DNA of 45,807 bases, from positions 1 through 45,807 of the forward strand of contig CAVAVU010000060.1 in the NCBI GenBank assembly GCA_963592205.1, in the 5' to 3' direction. The translations under genes and the position numbers were made by a program. Positions 33,339 through 42,290 of the stretch are shown here, one piece after another. The DNA comes from Claveliimonas sp963592205 (GTDB taxonomy: Bacteria; Bacillota; Clostridia; Lachnospirales; Lachnospiraceae). Numbering within the stretch: the first letter of the stretch is position 1; each line of letters begins with the position of its first letter. Below the pieces are notes generated by a model that was not told the origin of the DNA, made no database searches, and saw nothing but the letters and a program-made list of their open reading frames with translations.

Positions 33339-33365
33339 TTAGCACTCTCTTTTTGTGAGTGCTAA
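33339..33365. promoter_or_regulatory. CIRCE operator (HrcA site)
   Basis: TTAGCACTC (33339-33347), a 9-base spacer and GAGTGCTAA (33357-33365) form a perfect CIRCE inverted repeat in the groESL leader. It is the binding site of the heat-shock repressor HrcA, whose gene is not in the window. Confidence 0.95.
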
Positions 33366-33400
33366 CAGATAAAAGGACTTAATTGAAGGAGGAATATAAA

Positions 33401-33685
33401 ATGAAGTTAGTACCATTAGGAGACAGAGTTGTATTGAAGCAGCTGGTTGCAGAAGAGACTACAAAGTCAGGTATCGTATTACCTGGACAGACAAAAGAGA
33501 AGCCGCAGCAGGCAGAGATCATCGCAGTAGGTCCTGGCGGAGTTATAGATGGAAAAGAAGTTGAGATGCATGTACAGCCTGGACAGAAGGTTATTTATTC
33601 CAAGTATGCAGGCACAGATGTAGAAGTAGACGAAGAAACATATATTATCGTTAAACAGAGCGATATTCTTGCAATTGTAGAATAA
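33401..33685 (+). CDS. groES: Co-chaperonin GroES
   Basis: The product has 94 residues from ATG 33401, with AAGGAGG immediately upstream; an in-frame TTG at 33383 lies upstream of that ribosome binding site and is not a real start. It forms the heptameric lid of the GroEL cage. The sequence begins MKLVPLGDRVVLKQL and contains the mobile-loop region SGIVLPGQTKEKPQQ. It lies 14 bases before groEL under CIRCE control. Confidence 0.97.
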   Translation: MKLVPLGDRVVLKQLVAEETTKSGIVLPGQTKEKPQQAEIIAVGPGGVIDGKEVEMHVQPGQKVIYSKYAGTDVEVDEETYIIVKQSDILAIVE

Positions 33686-33699
33686 GGAGGAATTTAATC

Positions 33700-35322
33700 A
33701 TGGCAAAGGAAATCAAATACGGACATGACGCTAGAACAGCACTGGAAGCTGGTGTGAATAAGCTGGCTGATACAGTAAGAGTAACACTTGGACCAAAAGG
33801 ACGTAACGTAGTACTTGGCAAGTCTTTTGGTGCACCGCTTATTACAAATGATGGTGTTACGATCGCAAAAGATATTGAACTGGAAGATGAATTTGAGAAC
33901 ATGGGCGCACAGCTCATCCGTGAAGTTGCATCTAAGACGAATGATGTAGCAGGTGACGGTACTACTACAGCTACTGTACTTGCACAGGCAATGGTTAACG
34001 AGGGTATGAAGAACCTGGCAGCAGGTGCTAATCCGATCGTGCTTCGTAAAGGTATGAAGAAAGCAACTGATGCAGCAGTAGAAGCTATCGGCGAGATGTC
34101 AAGCAAGGTTACAGATAAGCAGCAGATCGCAAGAGTTGCGGCAGTATCTTCTGGTAACGATGAAGTTGGTCAGATGGTTGCAGACGCTATGGAGAAGGTA
34201 TCTAACGATGGCGTTATTACAATTGAAGAGTCTAAGACAATGCACACAGAGCTTGACCTGGTAGAAGGTATGCAGTTCGACCGTGGATACATTTCAGCTT
34301 ACATGGCTAACGATATGGAGAAGATGGTTGCTACACTGGATGATCCATACATCCTGATTACAGATAAGAAGATCACTAATATCCAGGATATCCTGCCATT
34401 ACTTGAGCAGATCGTACAGTCTGGTGCTAAACTGCTCATCATCGCAGAAGATATTGAAGGAGAGGCTCTTACAACCCTGATCGTTAACAAACTGCGTGGT
34501 ACATTCAGTGTTGTAGGTGTTAAGGCTCCGGGATATGGCGACAGAAGAAAAGAGATGCTGAAAGATATCGCTACACTGACAGGTGGTCAGGTGATTTCAG
34601 AAGAATTAGGACTTGACCTGAAAGATGCTACAATCGATCAGCTTGGTCGTGCTAAGTCTGTTAAGGTTGAAAAAGAAAGCACAGTTATCGTAGACGGTAT
34701 GGGCGAGAAAGATGCAATTGAGGCTCGTGTTGCTCAGATCAGAACTCAGATTGAAGAGACTACATCTGACTTCGACAGAGAAAAATTACAGGAAAGACTG
34801 GCCAAACTGGCTGGCGGCGTAGCTGTTATTCGTGTTGGAGCTGCTACAGAGACAGAGATGAAAGAAGCTAAGCTTCGTATGGAAGATGCTCTTGCAGCTA
34901 CAAAAGCAGCAGTAGAAGAAGGAATCATCGCAGGTGGCGGATCTGCATACATTCACGCTTCTAAGAAGGTTGCTAAGCTTGCTGAGACACTGACTGGCGA
35001 TGAGAAGACAGGAGCTAACATTATCCTGAAAGCTCTGGAAGCACCTCTGTTCCATATTTCTGCTAACGCAGGACTCGAAGGCGCAGTTATTATTAACAAA
35101 GTAAGAGAGCAGGAGCCAGGCATTGGATTTGATGCATACAAAGAAGAGTATGTAGATATGGTTAAGGAAGGAATCCTTGATCCGGCTAAGGTTACAAGAA
35201 GTGCTCTGCAGAACGCTACAAGTGTAGCATCTACACTGCTGACAACAGAATCTGTTGTAGCTAACATCAAAGAAGATACTCCGGCTATGCCAGCAGCACC
35301 TGGCGGAATGGGTATGATGTAA
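33700..35322 (+). CDS. groEL: Chaperonin GroEL
   Basis: The product has 540 residues, full length. It is the ATP-driven folding chamber. LGPKGRNVV, the ATP-binding GDGTTTATVLAQ, and the C-terminal GGMGMM tail are present. The ribosome binding site is AAGGAGGAA. Codon choice looks biased toward high expression (many GCT, GGT, AAC) compared with neighbours. A strong terminator follows. Confidence 0.98.
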   Translation: MAKEIKYGHDARTALEAGVNKLADTVRVTLGPKGRNVVLGKSFGAPLITNDGVTIAKDIELEDEFENMGAQLIREVASKTNDVAGDGTTTATVLAQAMVNEGMKNLAAGANPIVLRKGMKKATDAAVEAIGEMSSKVTDKQQIARVAAVSSGNDEVGQMVADAMEKVSNDGVITIEESKTMHTELDLVEGMQFDRGYISAYMANDMEKMVATLDDPYILITDKKITNIQDILPLLEQIVQSGAKLLIIAEDIEGEALTTLIVNKLRGTFSVVGVKAPGYGDRRKEMLKDIATLTGGQVISEELGLDLKDATIDQLGRAKSVKVEKESTVIVDGMGEKDAIEARVAQIRTQIEETTSDFDREKLQERLAKLAGGVAVIRVGAATETEMKEAKLRMEDALAATKAAVEEGIIAGGGSAYIHASKKVAKLAETLTGDEKTGANIILKALEAPLFHISANAGLEGAVIINKVREQEPGIGFDAYKEEYVDMVKEGILDPAKVTRSALQNATSVASTLLTTESVVANIKEDTPAMPAAPGGMGMM

Positions 35323-35343
35323 TCACGGATGACTCCGTGTGAG

Positions 35344-35373
35344 GAAAACTCCCCTTGGGGGAGTTTTCTTTTT
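35344..35373 (+). terminator. Terminator after groEL
   Basis: GAAAACTCCCC (35344-35354) pairs with GGGGAGTTTTC (35358-35368) with a 3-base loop and a T-run. Confidence 0.93.
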
Positions 35374-35459
35374 ATATAGAACGTGGTAAAATATAACTAA
35401 TTGTTCAGAATATAGATAAATGTATGGTTTAGGACAGAACACCTGACAGGAGGAAGTAG

Positions 35460-35951
35460 ATGGCAGACATATTTGTGGAGAAGATGGTTAAAAAGAAACG
35501 AGACGGAAAGGATTTTACCAAGATTGCACTGTGTGTCCTGCTTGTTGTATGTTCAGCTGTGATGAGTCTGCGTAGTCCGGTATTTCTGGCGTTAGTGATA
35601 ATATTTGTGTTACTTGGGTTGCTGGTGATGCGTATCTGTGATGTGGAATATGAATATCAGTATATCAATGGATATTTTGATGTGGACAAGATCTTTCACA
35701 AGGAGCGCAGAAAGAATATATTTGAGGCTAAGATGGCGAATCTGGTAGTGCTGGCTCCGGAAGCTGCGGAGGCATTGAAGCGATATCCGAATGCGAAAGT
35801 ATATGATTTCACCAGTGGATATGGCAGTGAACCTGTATACGGTATGGTATTTTCTGAAGAGGGTATACTGAAGAAAGTACTGTTTGAGCCAGGAGAACAG
35901 ATGCTGACCGGGATTGCATCACAGGTGCCTGGAAAGGTAGTTAGGAATTAA
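35460..35951 (+). CDS. Hypothetical membrane protein
   Basis: The product has 163 residues. A basic N-terminus (KKKRDGKDF) precedes two closely spaced membrane helices (about 22-57). A cytosolic-looking domain of about 105 residues follows, with YEYQYINGYFDVDKIF, RRKNIFEAKM and a conserved-looking YDFTSGYG. The arrangement resembles small Lachnospiraceae membrane proteins of the DUF6106 type, but I cannot confirm that family by eye. AGGAGG precedes the ATG. It stands alone between groEL and guaB. Function unknown. Confidence 0.75.
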   Translation: MADIFVEKMVKKKRDGKDFTKIALCVLLVVCSAVMSLRSPVFLALVIIFVLLGLLVMRICDVEYEYQYINGYFDVDKIFHKERRKNIFEAKMANLVVLAPEAAEALKRYPNAKVYDFTSGYGSEPVYGMVFSEEGILKKVLFEPGEQMLTGIASQVPGKVVRN

Positions 35952-35986
35952 AATCTCAGTCAGATTGTACTTTTTTGCGAAAATAG

Positions 35987-36016
35987 TTGACAAATTGGTC
36001 ATGTTTTTTGTAATAT
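35987..36016 (+). promoter_or_regulatory. Promoter of guaB
   Basis: TTGACA (35987-35992), 18 bases, TAATAT (36011-36016). No guanine riboswitch is visible in the short leader. Confidence 0.7.
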
Positions 36017-36052
36017 GACTGTTAACACATAAAGAGAAAGCGAGGTTTAATC

Positions 36053-37507
36053 ATGGGAACAATTATTGGAGAAGGGATTACATTTGATGATGTGTTACTT
36101 GTGCCTGCATATTCAGAGGTGATTCCAAACCAAGTGGATTTGTCCACATACCTGACTAAGAAGATTCGTCTGAATATTCCGATGATGAGTGCTGGTATGG
36201 ACACAGTAACAGAACACCGCATGGCGATTGCTATGGCGCGTCAGGGCGGTATCGGAATCATTCATAAGAATATGTCTATTCAGGAACAGGCGGAGGAAGT
36301 AGATAAGGTTAAGCGATCAGAGAATGGAGTTATTACAGATCCATTTTATCTGTCACCGGAGCACACACTGGCAGATGCCAATGATCTGATGGCTAAGTTC
36401 CGTATTTCCGGAGTTCCGATCACAGAGAACGGCAGATTAGTCGGTATTATTACGAACCGTGATTTGAAATTTGAAGAAGATTTTTCTAAGAAGATCAAAG
36501 AGTCTATGACTTCTGAGGGACTGATCACAGCTAAAGAGGGAATTACTCTTGAAGAAGCTAAGAAGATCCTTGCAAAGGCAAGAAAAGAGAAGCTTCCGAT
36601 CGTTGATGATGACTTCAAGTTAAAAGGCCTCATTACAATTAAAGATATTGAGAAGCAGATCAAGTATCCGGATTCAGCAAAGGATGATCAGGGACGTCTG
36701 CTCTGTGGAGCTGCTCTTGGTATTACTGCCAACTGTCTGGAACGTGCGCAGGAGCTCGTGAATGCGAAAGTCGATGTAGTAGTTATGGATTCTGCACATG
36801 GACATTCTGCAAATGTTATCCGTACCGTTGATATGGTTAAGTCCAAATTCCCGGATCTGCAGGTTATTGCCGGTAACGTAGCAACAGGTGCAGCGGCAGA
36901 AGCGCTGATCAAAGCCGGTGTAGATGCGGTTAAAGTTGGTATCGGACCAGGCTCTATCTGTACAACACGTATCGTAGCAGGTATCGGTGTGCCGCAGATT
37001 TCTGCGATTATGGATTGCTATGAAGTGGCTGACAAGTATGGTATTCCAATCATTGCAGACGGTGGTATCAAGTTCTCAGGAGACATTACAAAGGCAATCG
37101 CAGCAGGTGCCAACGCATGTATGATGGGAAGCATGTTTGCCGGATGTGACGAGAGTCCTGGAACATTTGAGTTATATCAGGGAAGAAAATATAAAGTATA
37201 CCGTGGTATGGGATCCATCGCAGCTATGGAGAACGGAAGCAAAGACCGTTACTTCCAGACAAATGCGAAGAAGCTTGTACCGGAAGGCGTAGAAGGACGT
37301 GTGGCATACAAGGGATCTGTAGAAGATACAGTATTCCAGTTGCTTGGTGGTCTGCGCTCCGGTATGGGATATTGTGGAGCACCTACCATCGAAGCGCTGA
37401 AGCAGAATGGAAAGTTTGTGAAGATTTCAGCTGCATCCCTGAAAGAGAGTCATCCACACGATATTCATATTACAAAAGAAGCACCAAACTACAGCGTGGA
37501 TGCATAA
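36053..37507 (+). CDS. guaB: Inosine-5'-monophosphate dehydrogenase
   Basis: The product has 484 residues. It oxidises IMP to XMP with NAD+, the first committed step to GTP, which is also the CodY effector. The TIM barrel is interrupted by a CBS pair (about 95-205), as normal. The active-site cysteine is in GPGSICTTRIVAG at about 303, and the flap carries YRGMGS. GAGG precedes the ATG. It has its own promoter, and a hairpin follows the stop. Confidence 0.97.
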   Translation: MGTIIGEGITFDDVLLVPAYSEVIPNQVDLSTYLTKKIRLNIPMMSAGMDTVTEHRMAIAMARQGGIGIIHKNMSIQEQAEEVDKVKRSENGVITDPFYLSPEHTLADANDLMAKFRISGVPITENGRLVGIITNRDLKFEEDFSKKIKESMTSEGLITAKEGITLEEAKKILAKARKEKLPIVDDDFKLKGLITIKDIEKQIKYPDSAKDDQGRLLCGAALGITANCLERAQELVNAKVDVVVMDSAHGHSANVIRTVDMVKSKFPDLQVIAGNVATGAAAEALIKAGVDAVKVGIGPGSICTTRIVAGIGVPQISAIMDCYEVADKYGIPIIADGGIKFSGDITKAIAAGANACMMGSMFAGCDESPGTFELYQGRKYKVYRGMGSIAAMENGSKDRYFQTNAKKLVPEGVEGRVAYKGSVEDTVFQLLGGLRSGMGYCGAPTIEALKQNGKFVKISAASLKESHPHDIHITKEAPNYSVDA

Positions 37508-37521
37508 GGATCAGATTACAG

Positions 37522-37550
37522 GAAACGGTGGGATATTCCCGCCGTTTCTT
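37522..37550 (+). terminator. Hairpin after guaB
   Basis: GAAACGGTGGGA (37522-37533) pairs with TCCCGCCGTTTC (37537-37548), with one G-U. Only a few T follow, so it may terminate partially and allow expression of galM. Confidence 0.65.
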
Positions 37551-37568
37551 TGCTATTAGGAGAAAAGT

Positions 37569-38600
37569 ATGAAAAAGGATTTTGGAGTAGTAAAAGATGG
37601 AAAGAATACGTCATTATACGTATTGAAAAATGATAATGGATTGGAAATGTATGTATCTGATTACGGCGCATCCTGGGTATCGGCACTGGTGCCGGGGGCT
37701 GATGGAAAGGTCAGAGATGTGCTGTTAGGGTATGATGATGCGGCAGGATACGCGGCTGGCGGAGAAGCTATCGGCGCGATCGTAGGTCGTGTGGCAAATC
37801 GTACCGGCGGAGCAGAATTTGAATTGAATGGCAAAGTATATCATCTCAGCAAAAACAAGGGCAATGATAACCTTCACAGCGGTCCGGATGTATATCAGAA
37901 GCGTATCTGGAAGACTCTGGAAGCGGATGACAAACATGTCATTTTTGAACTGTATAGCCCGGATGGAGACCAGGGATATCCGGGAGCAATGACTGTGAGG
38001 GTCACTTATGAATTGAAGGAGGATAATGGCTTCTATATTTCTTACTGTGCAGAAAGCGATGCGGATACCATCTGGAATATGACCAATCACGCATATTTCA
38101 ATCTGAACGGACATGAGTCAGGTACAATACTTACCCATGAGTTGTTGGTAAATGCAGACGGATATACGGAGACAGATGAAGGATCGATTCCGACAGGCAG
38201 GATCATTCCGGTAGATGGAACTCCGATGGACTTTCGTGCGAAGAAAGTAATTGGACGAGATATTGAAGCAGATTATCAAGCACTGATTGATGCCAATGGA
38301 TATGATCACAATTGGACGATTAATGGCGAAGGATTTCGTAAGGCGGCAGAGCTTACAGGTGATAAGAGCGGCATTACGATGGAAGTGTATACAGACCGTC
38401 CGGGTGTACAGGTGTATGCCGGTAATTATCTGAATGATGAAAAAGGTAAAGACGGAGCAATTTACGGTAAGCGGAGTGGTATCTGCTTCGAGACGCAGAA
38501 TTATCCGGACGCCATTCATCACAGTGAATTTCCAAGTCCGGTGCTTCGGGCAGGGGAAACATTAAATACGACATCCATGTACCGCTTTTTGAAAAAATGA
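37569..38600 (+). CDS. galM: Aldose 1-epimerase
   Basis: The product has 343 residues and interconverts alpha and beta anomers of aldoses, usually galactose. Seen are GRVANRTGGAEFELNG, NDNLHSGPDVYQKRIW, the catalytic histidine in NMTNHAYFNLNGH, and ICFETQNYPDAIHH near the C-terminus with the catalytic glutamate. AGGAGA precedes the ATG. No galK or galT is nearby; the gene may be read from guaB through a leaky hairpin. Confidence 0.93.
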   Translation: MKKDFGVVKDGKNTSLYVLKNDNGLEMYVSDYGASWVSALVPGADGKVRDVLLGYDDAAGYAAGGEAIGAIVGRVANRTGGAEFELNGKVYHLSKNKGNDNLHSGPDVYQKRIWKTLEADDKHVIFELYSPDGDQGYPGAMTVRVTYELKEDNGFYISYCAESDADTIWNMTNHAYFNLNGHESGTILTHELLVNADGYTETDEGSIPTGRIIPVDGTPMDFRAKKVIGRDIEADYQALIDANGYDHNWTINGEGFRKAAELTGDKSGITMEVYTDRPGVQVYAGNYLNDEKGKDGAIYGKRSGICFETQNYPDAIHHSEFPSPVLRAGETLNTTSMYRFLKK

Positions 38601-38645
38601 TATTGAGATCAAAAGATAAGAAAATCATAAGCAGCAATTTATGAA

Positions 38646-38659
38646 ATGTTTCGAAACAT
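38646..38659. promoter_or_regulatory. 14-bp perfect palindrome upstream of the amidase gene
   Basis: ATGTTTCGAAACAT is a perfect palindrome 31 bases before the amidase ATG. It could fall in the spacer of a weak promoter with TACCAT (about 38664-38669) as -10, the placement expected of a repressor operator. It does not fit the CcpA cre spacing (TG-N4-CG-N4-CA). Confidence 0.5.
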
Positions 38660-38689
38660 GTGTTACCATGAGTATACAGGAGAAGAAAC

Positions 38690-39388
38690 ATGGGACTTAA
38701 CAGACGAAAGAGAACTTATAAGAAACGGCGGTATAATCCAAGACAGAGGCAGAACCGCCTTAGAAAATACATGAAACTGGGAATGGCACTACTCGGAATT
38801 CTCTGTGTAGTACTGATCGTACTGAAGGTTACGGGCGTGAATCCGTTTAAAAGAGCTTATAGTGAAAATGCAGGAGCGGATATTGAAGCGGTGAAGCCGG
38901 ACATTGATGTGGAACTTCTTACAGAGAATCCTTATTCCAGACCGGGTACTGCGACAGACCAGATTACGGGTATCGTAGTGCATTACACGGCGAATCCCGG
39001 TTCTACTGCGATGGATAACCGCAATTATTTTGAAGGGTTAAAGGACAGTCATATTACCAAAGCCAGCAGTAATTTTGTGGTAGGACTGGATGGCGAGATC
39101 GTACAGTGCGTGCCGACCTGGGAAGTGGCTTATGCGTCTAATTCCAGGAATCATGATACGGTGTCGATTGAATGTTGTCATCCGGATGAAACAGGTAAGT
39201 TCAATGACGCTACATACCGTTCGATGGTGCAACTGTGTGCATGGCTGTGTCTGAAATTCGGCCTGGATGAGAACGATGTGATCCGGCATTATGATGTGAC
39301 AGGTAAGAACTGTCCAAAGTATTTTGTGGAGAATGAAGATGCCTGGAAGACATTCCGACAGGATATCAAAATAGTACTTGACAAATGA
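38690..39388 (+). CDS. Membrane-anchored N-acetylmuramoyl-L-alanine amidase (amidase_2/PGRP fold)
   Basis: The product has 232 residues. A very basic N-terminus (RRKRTYKKRRYNPRQRQNR) precedes one membrane helix at about 31-49, so the catalytic domain should sit outside the cell. The zinc site is visible: H98 in IVVHYT, and the distal histidine and cysteine in RHYDVTGKNCP at about 198-208. It would cleave the bond between peptidoglycan glycan and peptide. AGGAGAAG precedes the ATG. The final codons overlap the -35 box of the next transcript. Confidence 0.9.
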   Translation: MGLNRRKRTYKKRRYNPRQRQNRLRKYMKLGMALLGILCVVLIVLKVTGVNPFKRAYSENAGADIEAVKPDIDVELLTENPYSRPGTATDQITGIVVHYTANPGSTAMDNRNYFEGLKDSHITKASSNFVVGLDGEIVQCVPTWEVAYASNSRNHDTVSIECCHPDETGKFNDATYRSMVQLCAWLCLKFGLDENDVIRHYDVTGKNCPKYFVENEDAWKTFRQDIKIVLDK

Positions 39389-39407
39389 GCCTGTCAGCAG
39401 ATATAGT
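39378..39407 (+). promoter_or_regulatory. Promoter of the Mn2+ riboswitch-ATPase transcript
   Basis: TTGACA (39378-39383), an 18-base spacer and TATAGT (39402-39407), embedded at the end of the amidase gene. The expected start, near 39413, is right at the first paired element of the riboswitch. Confidence 0.75.
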
Positions 39408-39411
39408 GAAG

Positions 39412-39566
39412 TTATATAAGAGGGAGTAACTGACATATCTGTTTATTACAGGATGTTAAGACAGATATGTTTGCGATGTCGTCAGTACGATGCAGTGCAT
39501 CCGTATCGCAATGAAATAGTGAGACTTTTATTGTACATTTTTTGTGCAATAAAAGTCTCTTTTTTT
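39412..39566 (+). promoter_or_regulatory. yybP-ykoY (manganese) riboswitch with terminator
   Basis: Seen directly: GAGGGAGTAAC (39420s), matching the conserved GGGGAGUA loop. P2 is CATATCTGT/ACAGATATG (39434-39442, 39461-39469). P3 is GCGAT/ATCGC (39473-39477, 39505-39509), with the conserved TCGTCAGTAC (39479-39488) and an inner GATGC/GCATC hairpin. P1 ATAAGAG (39416-39422) can pair with CTTTTAT (39525-39531), which is also the 5' arm of a terminator, GAGACTTTTATTG/CAATAAAAGTCTC (39521-39533, 39547-39559), followed by T7. Metal binding should stabilise P1, block the terminator and turn the ATPase on, as known for this class. Confidence 0.88.
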
Positions 39567-39666
39567 GTGCAATAAGCCGCTATGAGAAATTGTGTTTGCG
39601 GGAAAGGTGTTTAAATCCTCGTAGGGATGAATATGCTTTGGACAGACGGAGAAAGGAGACAGAATT

Positions 39667-42255
39667 ATGCTTACATCAAAACAGGCACAGGTAAATCAGA
39701 AAAGGTATGGATTAAATGAGATCAGAGGGAAAGAAAACTTAAGTATTCCACGTGTATTTCTGGAACAGTACAAAGACTTTCTGGTAATTATTCTGATCGT
39801 GTCGGCAGTTATATCGGGAATCTTGGGTGATATTAAGAGTAGTGTTGTAATTCTGGTGGTGATTACTATGAATGCGATTCTGGGAACTGTTCAGACGATA
39901 AAAGCAGAACAGTCAATTAACAGCCTCCAGGAACTTTCAGCGCCGGAAGCAACTGTATATAGAGATGGAGTGACCATGAAGATTCCGGCATCAGAAGTGA
40001 CAATGGAAGATGAAGTGCTGCTGGAAAGTGGTGACAGAGTTCCGGCAGACGGGAAGCTTCTGAAATGTATGGAACTGAAGATTGATGAAAGTATGCTGAC
40101 AGGCGAGAGTCTTCCGGCAGAAAAGACGCTGGATAAGGTCCCTTCAGGAAATGCGCTCGGAGACCAGACAGACCGCGTATTTGCCGGGAGTTTTGTTACA
40201 GCCGGAAAAGGAATATTTCTGGTGACGGGAATCGGTATGCAGACGGAAATGGGCAAGATTGCAGGACTTTTGGATGAAGCGGCTGAGAAGAAAAGTCCAT
40301 TACAAAAGAGCCTGGATGAATTCGGAAAGAAGCTGTCGATTGCGATTCTGGTATTCTGTGGCATTTTATTTGGTGTCAGTGTATGGCGTGGAGAGAGTAT
40401 CGCAGATGCATTTCTTTTTGCAGTGGCACTGGCAGTGGCTGCGATTCCGGAAGCGTTGAGTTCTATCGTGACGATCGTGTTATCTATGGGAACCGGTGAG
40501 ATGGCAAAAGAGCATGCTATTGTGCGAAAACTCCATGCGGTCGAAGGTCTTGGCAGAGTGTCAGTAATCTGCTCAGACAAAACGGGAACACTTACTCAGA
40601 ATAAAATGACGGTAGAAGCCTGTTATGTAGATGGGAAAAATGTAACACCGGAATGTGAGAAGTATGGATGGATGCCGGAGTTTGACAAGCTGATGGTATA
40701 TAGCATTTTATGTAGTGACGCGGTCTGTACAGAAGAGAAAGAGATTGGTGATCCGACGGAAATAGCGTTGGTAAATATGGCAGCAAAAGCGGAAATCGAT
40801 GTGGAGACCGTGAGAAAGCAGAATCCACGGATCGGTGAAAAACCATTTGACAGCACCAGGAAAATGATGACGACAGTTCACGTCATTGGTGGAGAACGAG
40901 TAATGATCGTGAAAGGTGCAGTTGACAGGTTACTTCCGTTGACAGATAAAATCGCAAATGGCGAGATAGAACGTACAATCATAGAAGATGATGAGAGAAG
41001 AATAGAACAGCAGAATCAGATATATGCAGAAAACGGATTGCGTGTGCTGGCATTCGGATATCGTATATTGGATGATGAGCCGGATATTAATGAGAGTGAT
41101 AAAATGGCAGAAAAAAATCTGGTATTCCTTGGTCTTACGGCCATGATGGATCCGCCGAGAGAAGAGTCGAAAGATGCAGTAAATGACTGTATAAATGCGG
41201 GTATCCGACCGGTAATGATTACAGGAGACCATAAGATCACAGCGGCTGCGATTGCAAAGAGGATTGGCATTTTAAGAGAAGAAGATCTGGTGTGCGAAGG
41301 CGCAGACATTGATAAAATGTCGGATGAAGAACTGGAAGAATATGTAGAAAAAGTATCCGTGTATGCCAGGGTGGCACCGGAACATAAGATACGGATTGTA
41401 AAGGCATGGCAGCGAAAAGGCAATATTGTAGCTATGACAGGTGATGGCGTAAATGATGCCCCGGCACTGAAGCAGGCAGACGTAGGCGTAGCAATGGGAA
41501 TTACAGGAACGGATGTGGCGAAAGAAGCGGCGGCTATTGTGCTTGCGGATGATAATTTTGCAACTATTATTAAGGCCGTAGAACGGGGCAGAAGTATCTT
41601 TGAAAATATTCGTCATGCAATCGGTTTCCTGCTTTCGGGCAATCTGGGTGCGATATTGACGGTACTTTATGCAGCACTTGCCGGGCTTCCGGTACCGTTT
41701 GCACCGGTACATCTGTTGTTTATCAATCTGCTTACGGATAGTCTTCCGGCAATTGCACTGGGACTGGAGCCGCAGGATCCGGCGGCTATGAGGAAAAAGC
41801 CTGAGGAAAATAACCGTTCGCTGTTAGATGGAAAGAATCTGTTACAGATCGGTATAGAAGGCCTGTGCATCGGTGCACTGACATCCATTGCATTTACCAT
41901 AGGCCTTGGCGGAAATGCAATGGGAATATCGGGATATGGCGATGGAAATGTAAGACTTGCCAGAACACTGGCGTTTGGCACATTGTGTCTGGGGCGGCTG
42001 GTGCATGGATATAACTGCAAATCAGACAGAGCCGTGATATTCACGAAGAAATTCTGGAATAATCCATTTCTTACAGGCGCATTTGCACTGGGAAGTGTGT
42101 TGCTTCTGGCAGTGATCTATGTGCCGGGATTATCCGGAATGTTCCAGACGGTATCGCTGAATCAGGAAGTACTCGTGTGGATGTGTGGTCTGGCATTTGT
42201 TAATCTGCCTGTGGTTCAGCTTTTGAAATATATTAAAAGCAAATTTGAGTTGTAA
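39667..42255 (+). CDS. P2-type cation-transporting ATPase (Ca2+/Mn2+ type)
   Basis: The product has 862 residues. The actuator TGES motif is at about 145-148, AIPEAL lies in helix M4, and the phosphorylated aspartate is in CSDKTGTLTQNK at about 304. MTGDGVNDAPALKQADVG is the hinge, and M6 reads NLLTDSLPAIALGLEPQ, keeping the Asn/Asp pair used for Ca2+. About ten membrane helices are expected. By sequence it belongs with Ca2+ (PMCA/SERCA-like) pumps, but the Mn2+ riboswitch in front argues for Mn2+ efflux, as for similar riboswitch-linked pumps in Lactococcus and Streptococcus. AAGGAGA precedes the ATG. Confidence 0.92.
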   Translation: MLTSKQAQVNQKRYGLNEIRGKENLSIPRVFLEQYKDFLVIILIVSAVISGILGDIKSSVVILVVITMNAILGTVQTIKAEQSINSLQELSAPEATVYRDGVTMKIPASEVTMEDEVLLESGDRVPADGKLLKCMELKIDESMLTGESLPAEKTLDKVPSGNALGDQTDRVFAGSFVTAGKGIFLVTGIGMQTEMGKIAGLLDEAAEKKSPLQKSLDEFGKKLSIAILVFCGILFGVSVWRGESIADAFLFAVALAVAAIPEALSSIVTIVLSMGTGEMAKEHAIVRKLHAVEGLGRVSVICSDKTGTLTQNKMTVEACYVDGKNVTPECEKYGWMPEFDKLMVYSILCSDAVCTEEKEIGDPTEIALVNMAAKAEIDVETVRKQNPRIGEKPFDSTRKMMTTVHVIGGERVMIVKGAVDRLLPLTDKIANGEIERTIIEDDERRIEQQNQIYAENGLRVLAFGYRILDDEPDINESDKMAEKNLVFLGLTAMMDPPREESKDAVNDCINAGIRPVMITGDHKITAAAIAKRIGILREEDLVCEGADIDKMSDEELEEYVEKVSVYARVAPEHKIRIVKAWQRKGNIVAMTGDGVNDAPALKQADVGVAMGITGTDVAKEAAAIVLADDNFATIIKAVERGRSIFENIRHAIGFLLSGNLGAILTVLYAALAGLPVPFAPVHLLFINLLTDSLPAIALGLEPQDPAAMRKKPEENNRSLLDGKNLLQIGIEGLCIGALTSIAFTIGLGGNAMGISGYGDGNVRLARTLAFGTLCLGRLVHGYNCKSDRAVIFTKKFWNNPFLTGAFALGSVLLLAVIYVPGLSGMFQTVSLNQEVLVWMCGLAFVNLPVVQLLKYIKSKFEL

Positions 42256-42286
42256 AAGCAATTGAAAAGCAATTGAAAAGCAATTT
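42254..42286. repeat. Three tandem copies of an 11-bp unit
   Basis: AAAAGCAATTG is repeated at 42254-42264, 42265-42275 and 42276-42285 (last copy cut short), starting in the ATPase stop codon and running into a T-run. The CAATTG units can form a small stem, so it may act as a weak terminator or be a slippage product. Confidence 0.8.
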
Positions 42287-42290
42287 TTTG

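Noticed and set aside
34000..35322. Altered codon use in groEL as a sign of transfer
   Set aside because: The bias toward GCT, GGT and AAC fits a highly expressed gene and is also seen in efp.
38646..38659. CcpA cre site before the amidase
   Set aside because: cre needs TG-N4-CG-N4-CA; here the arms are separated by three bases from the central CG.
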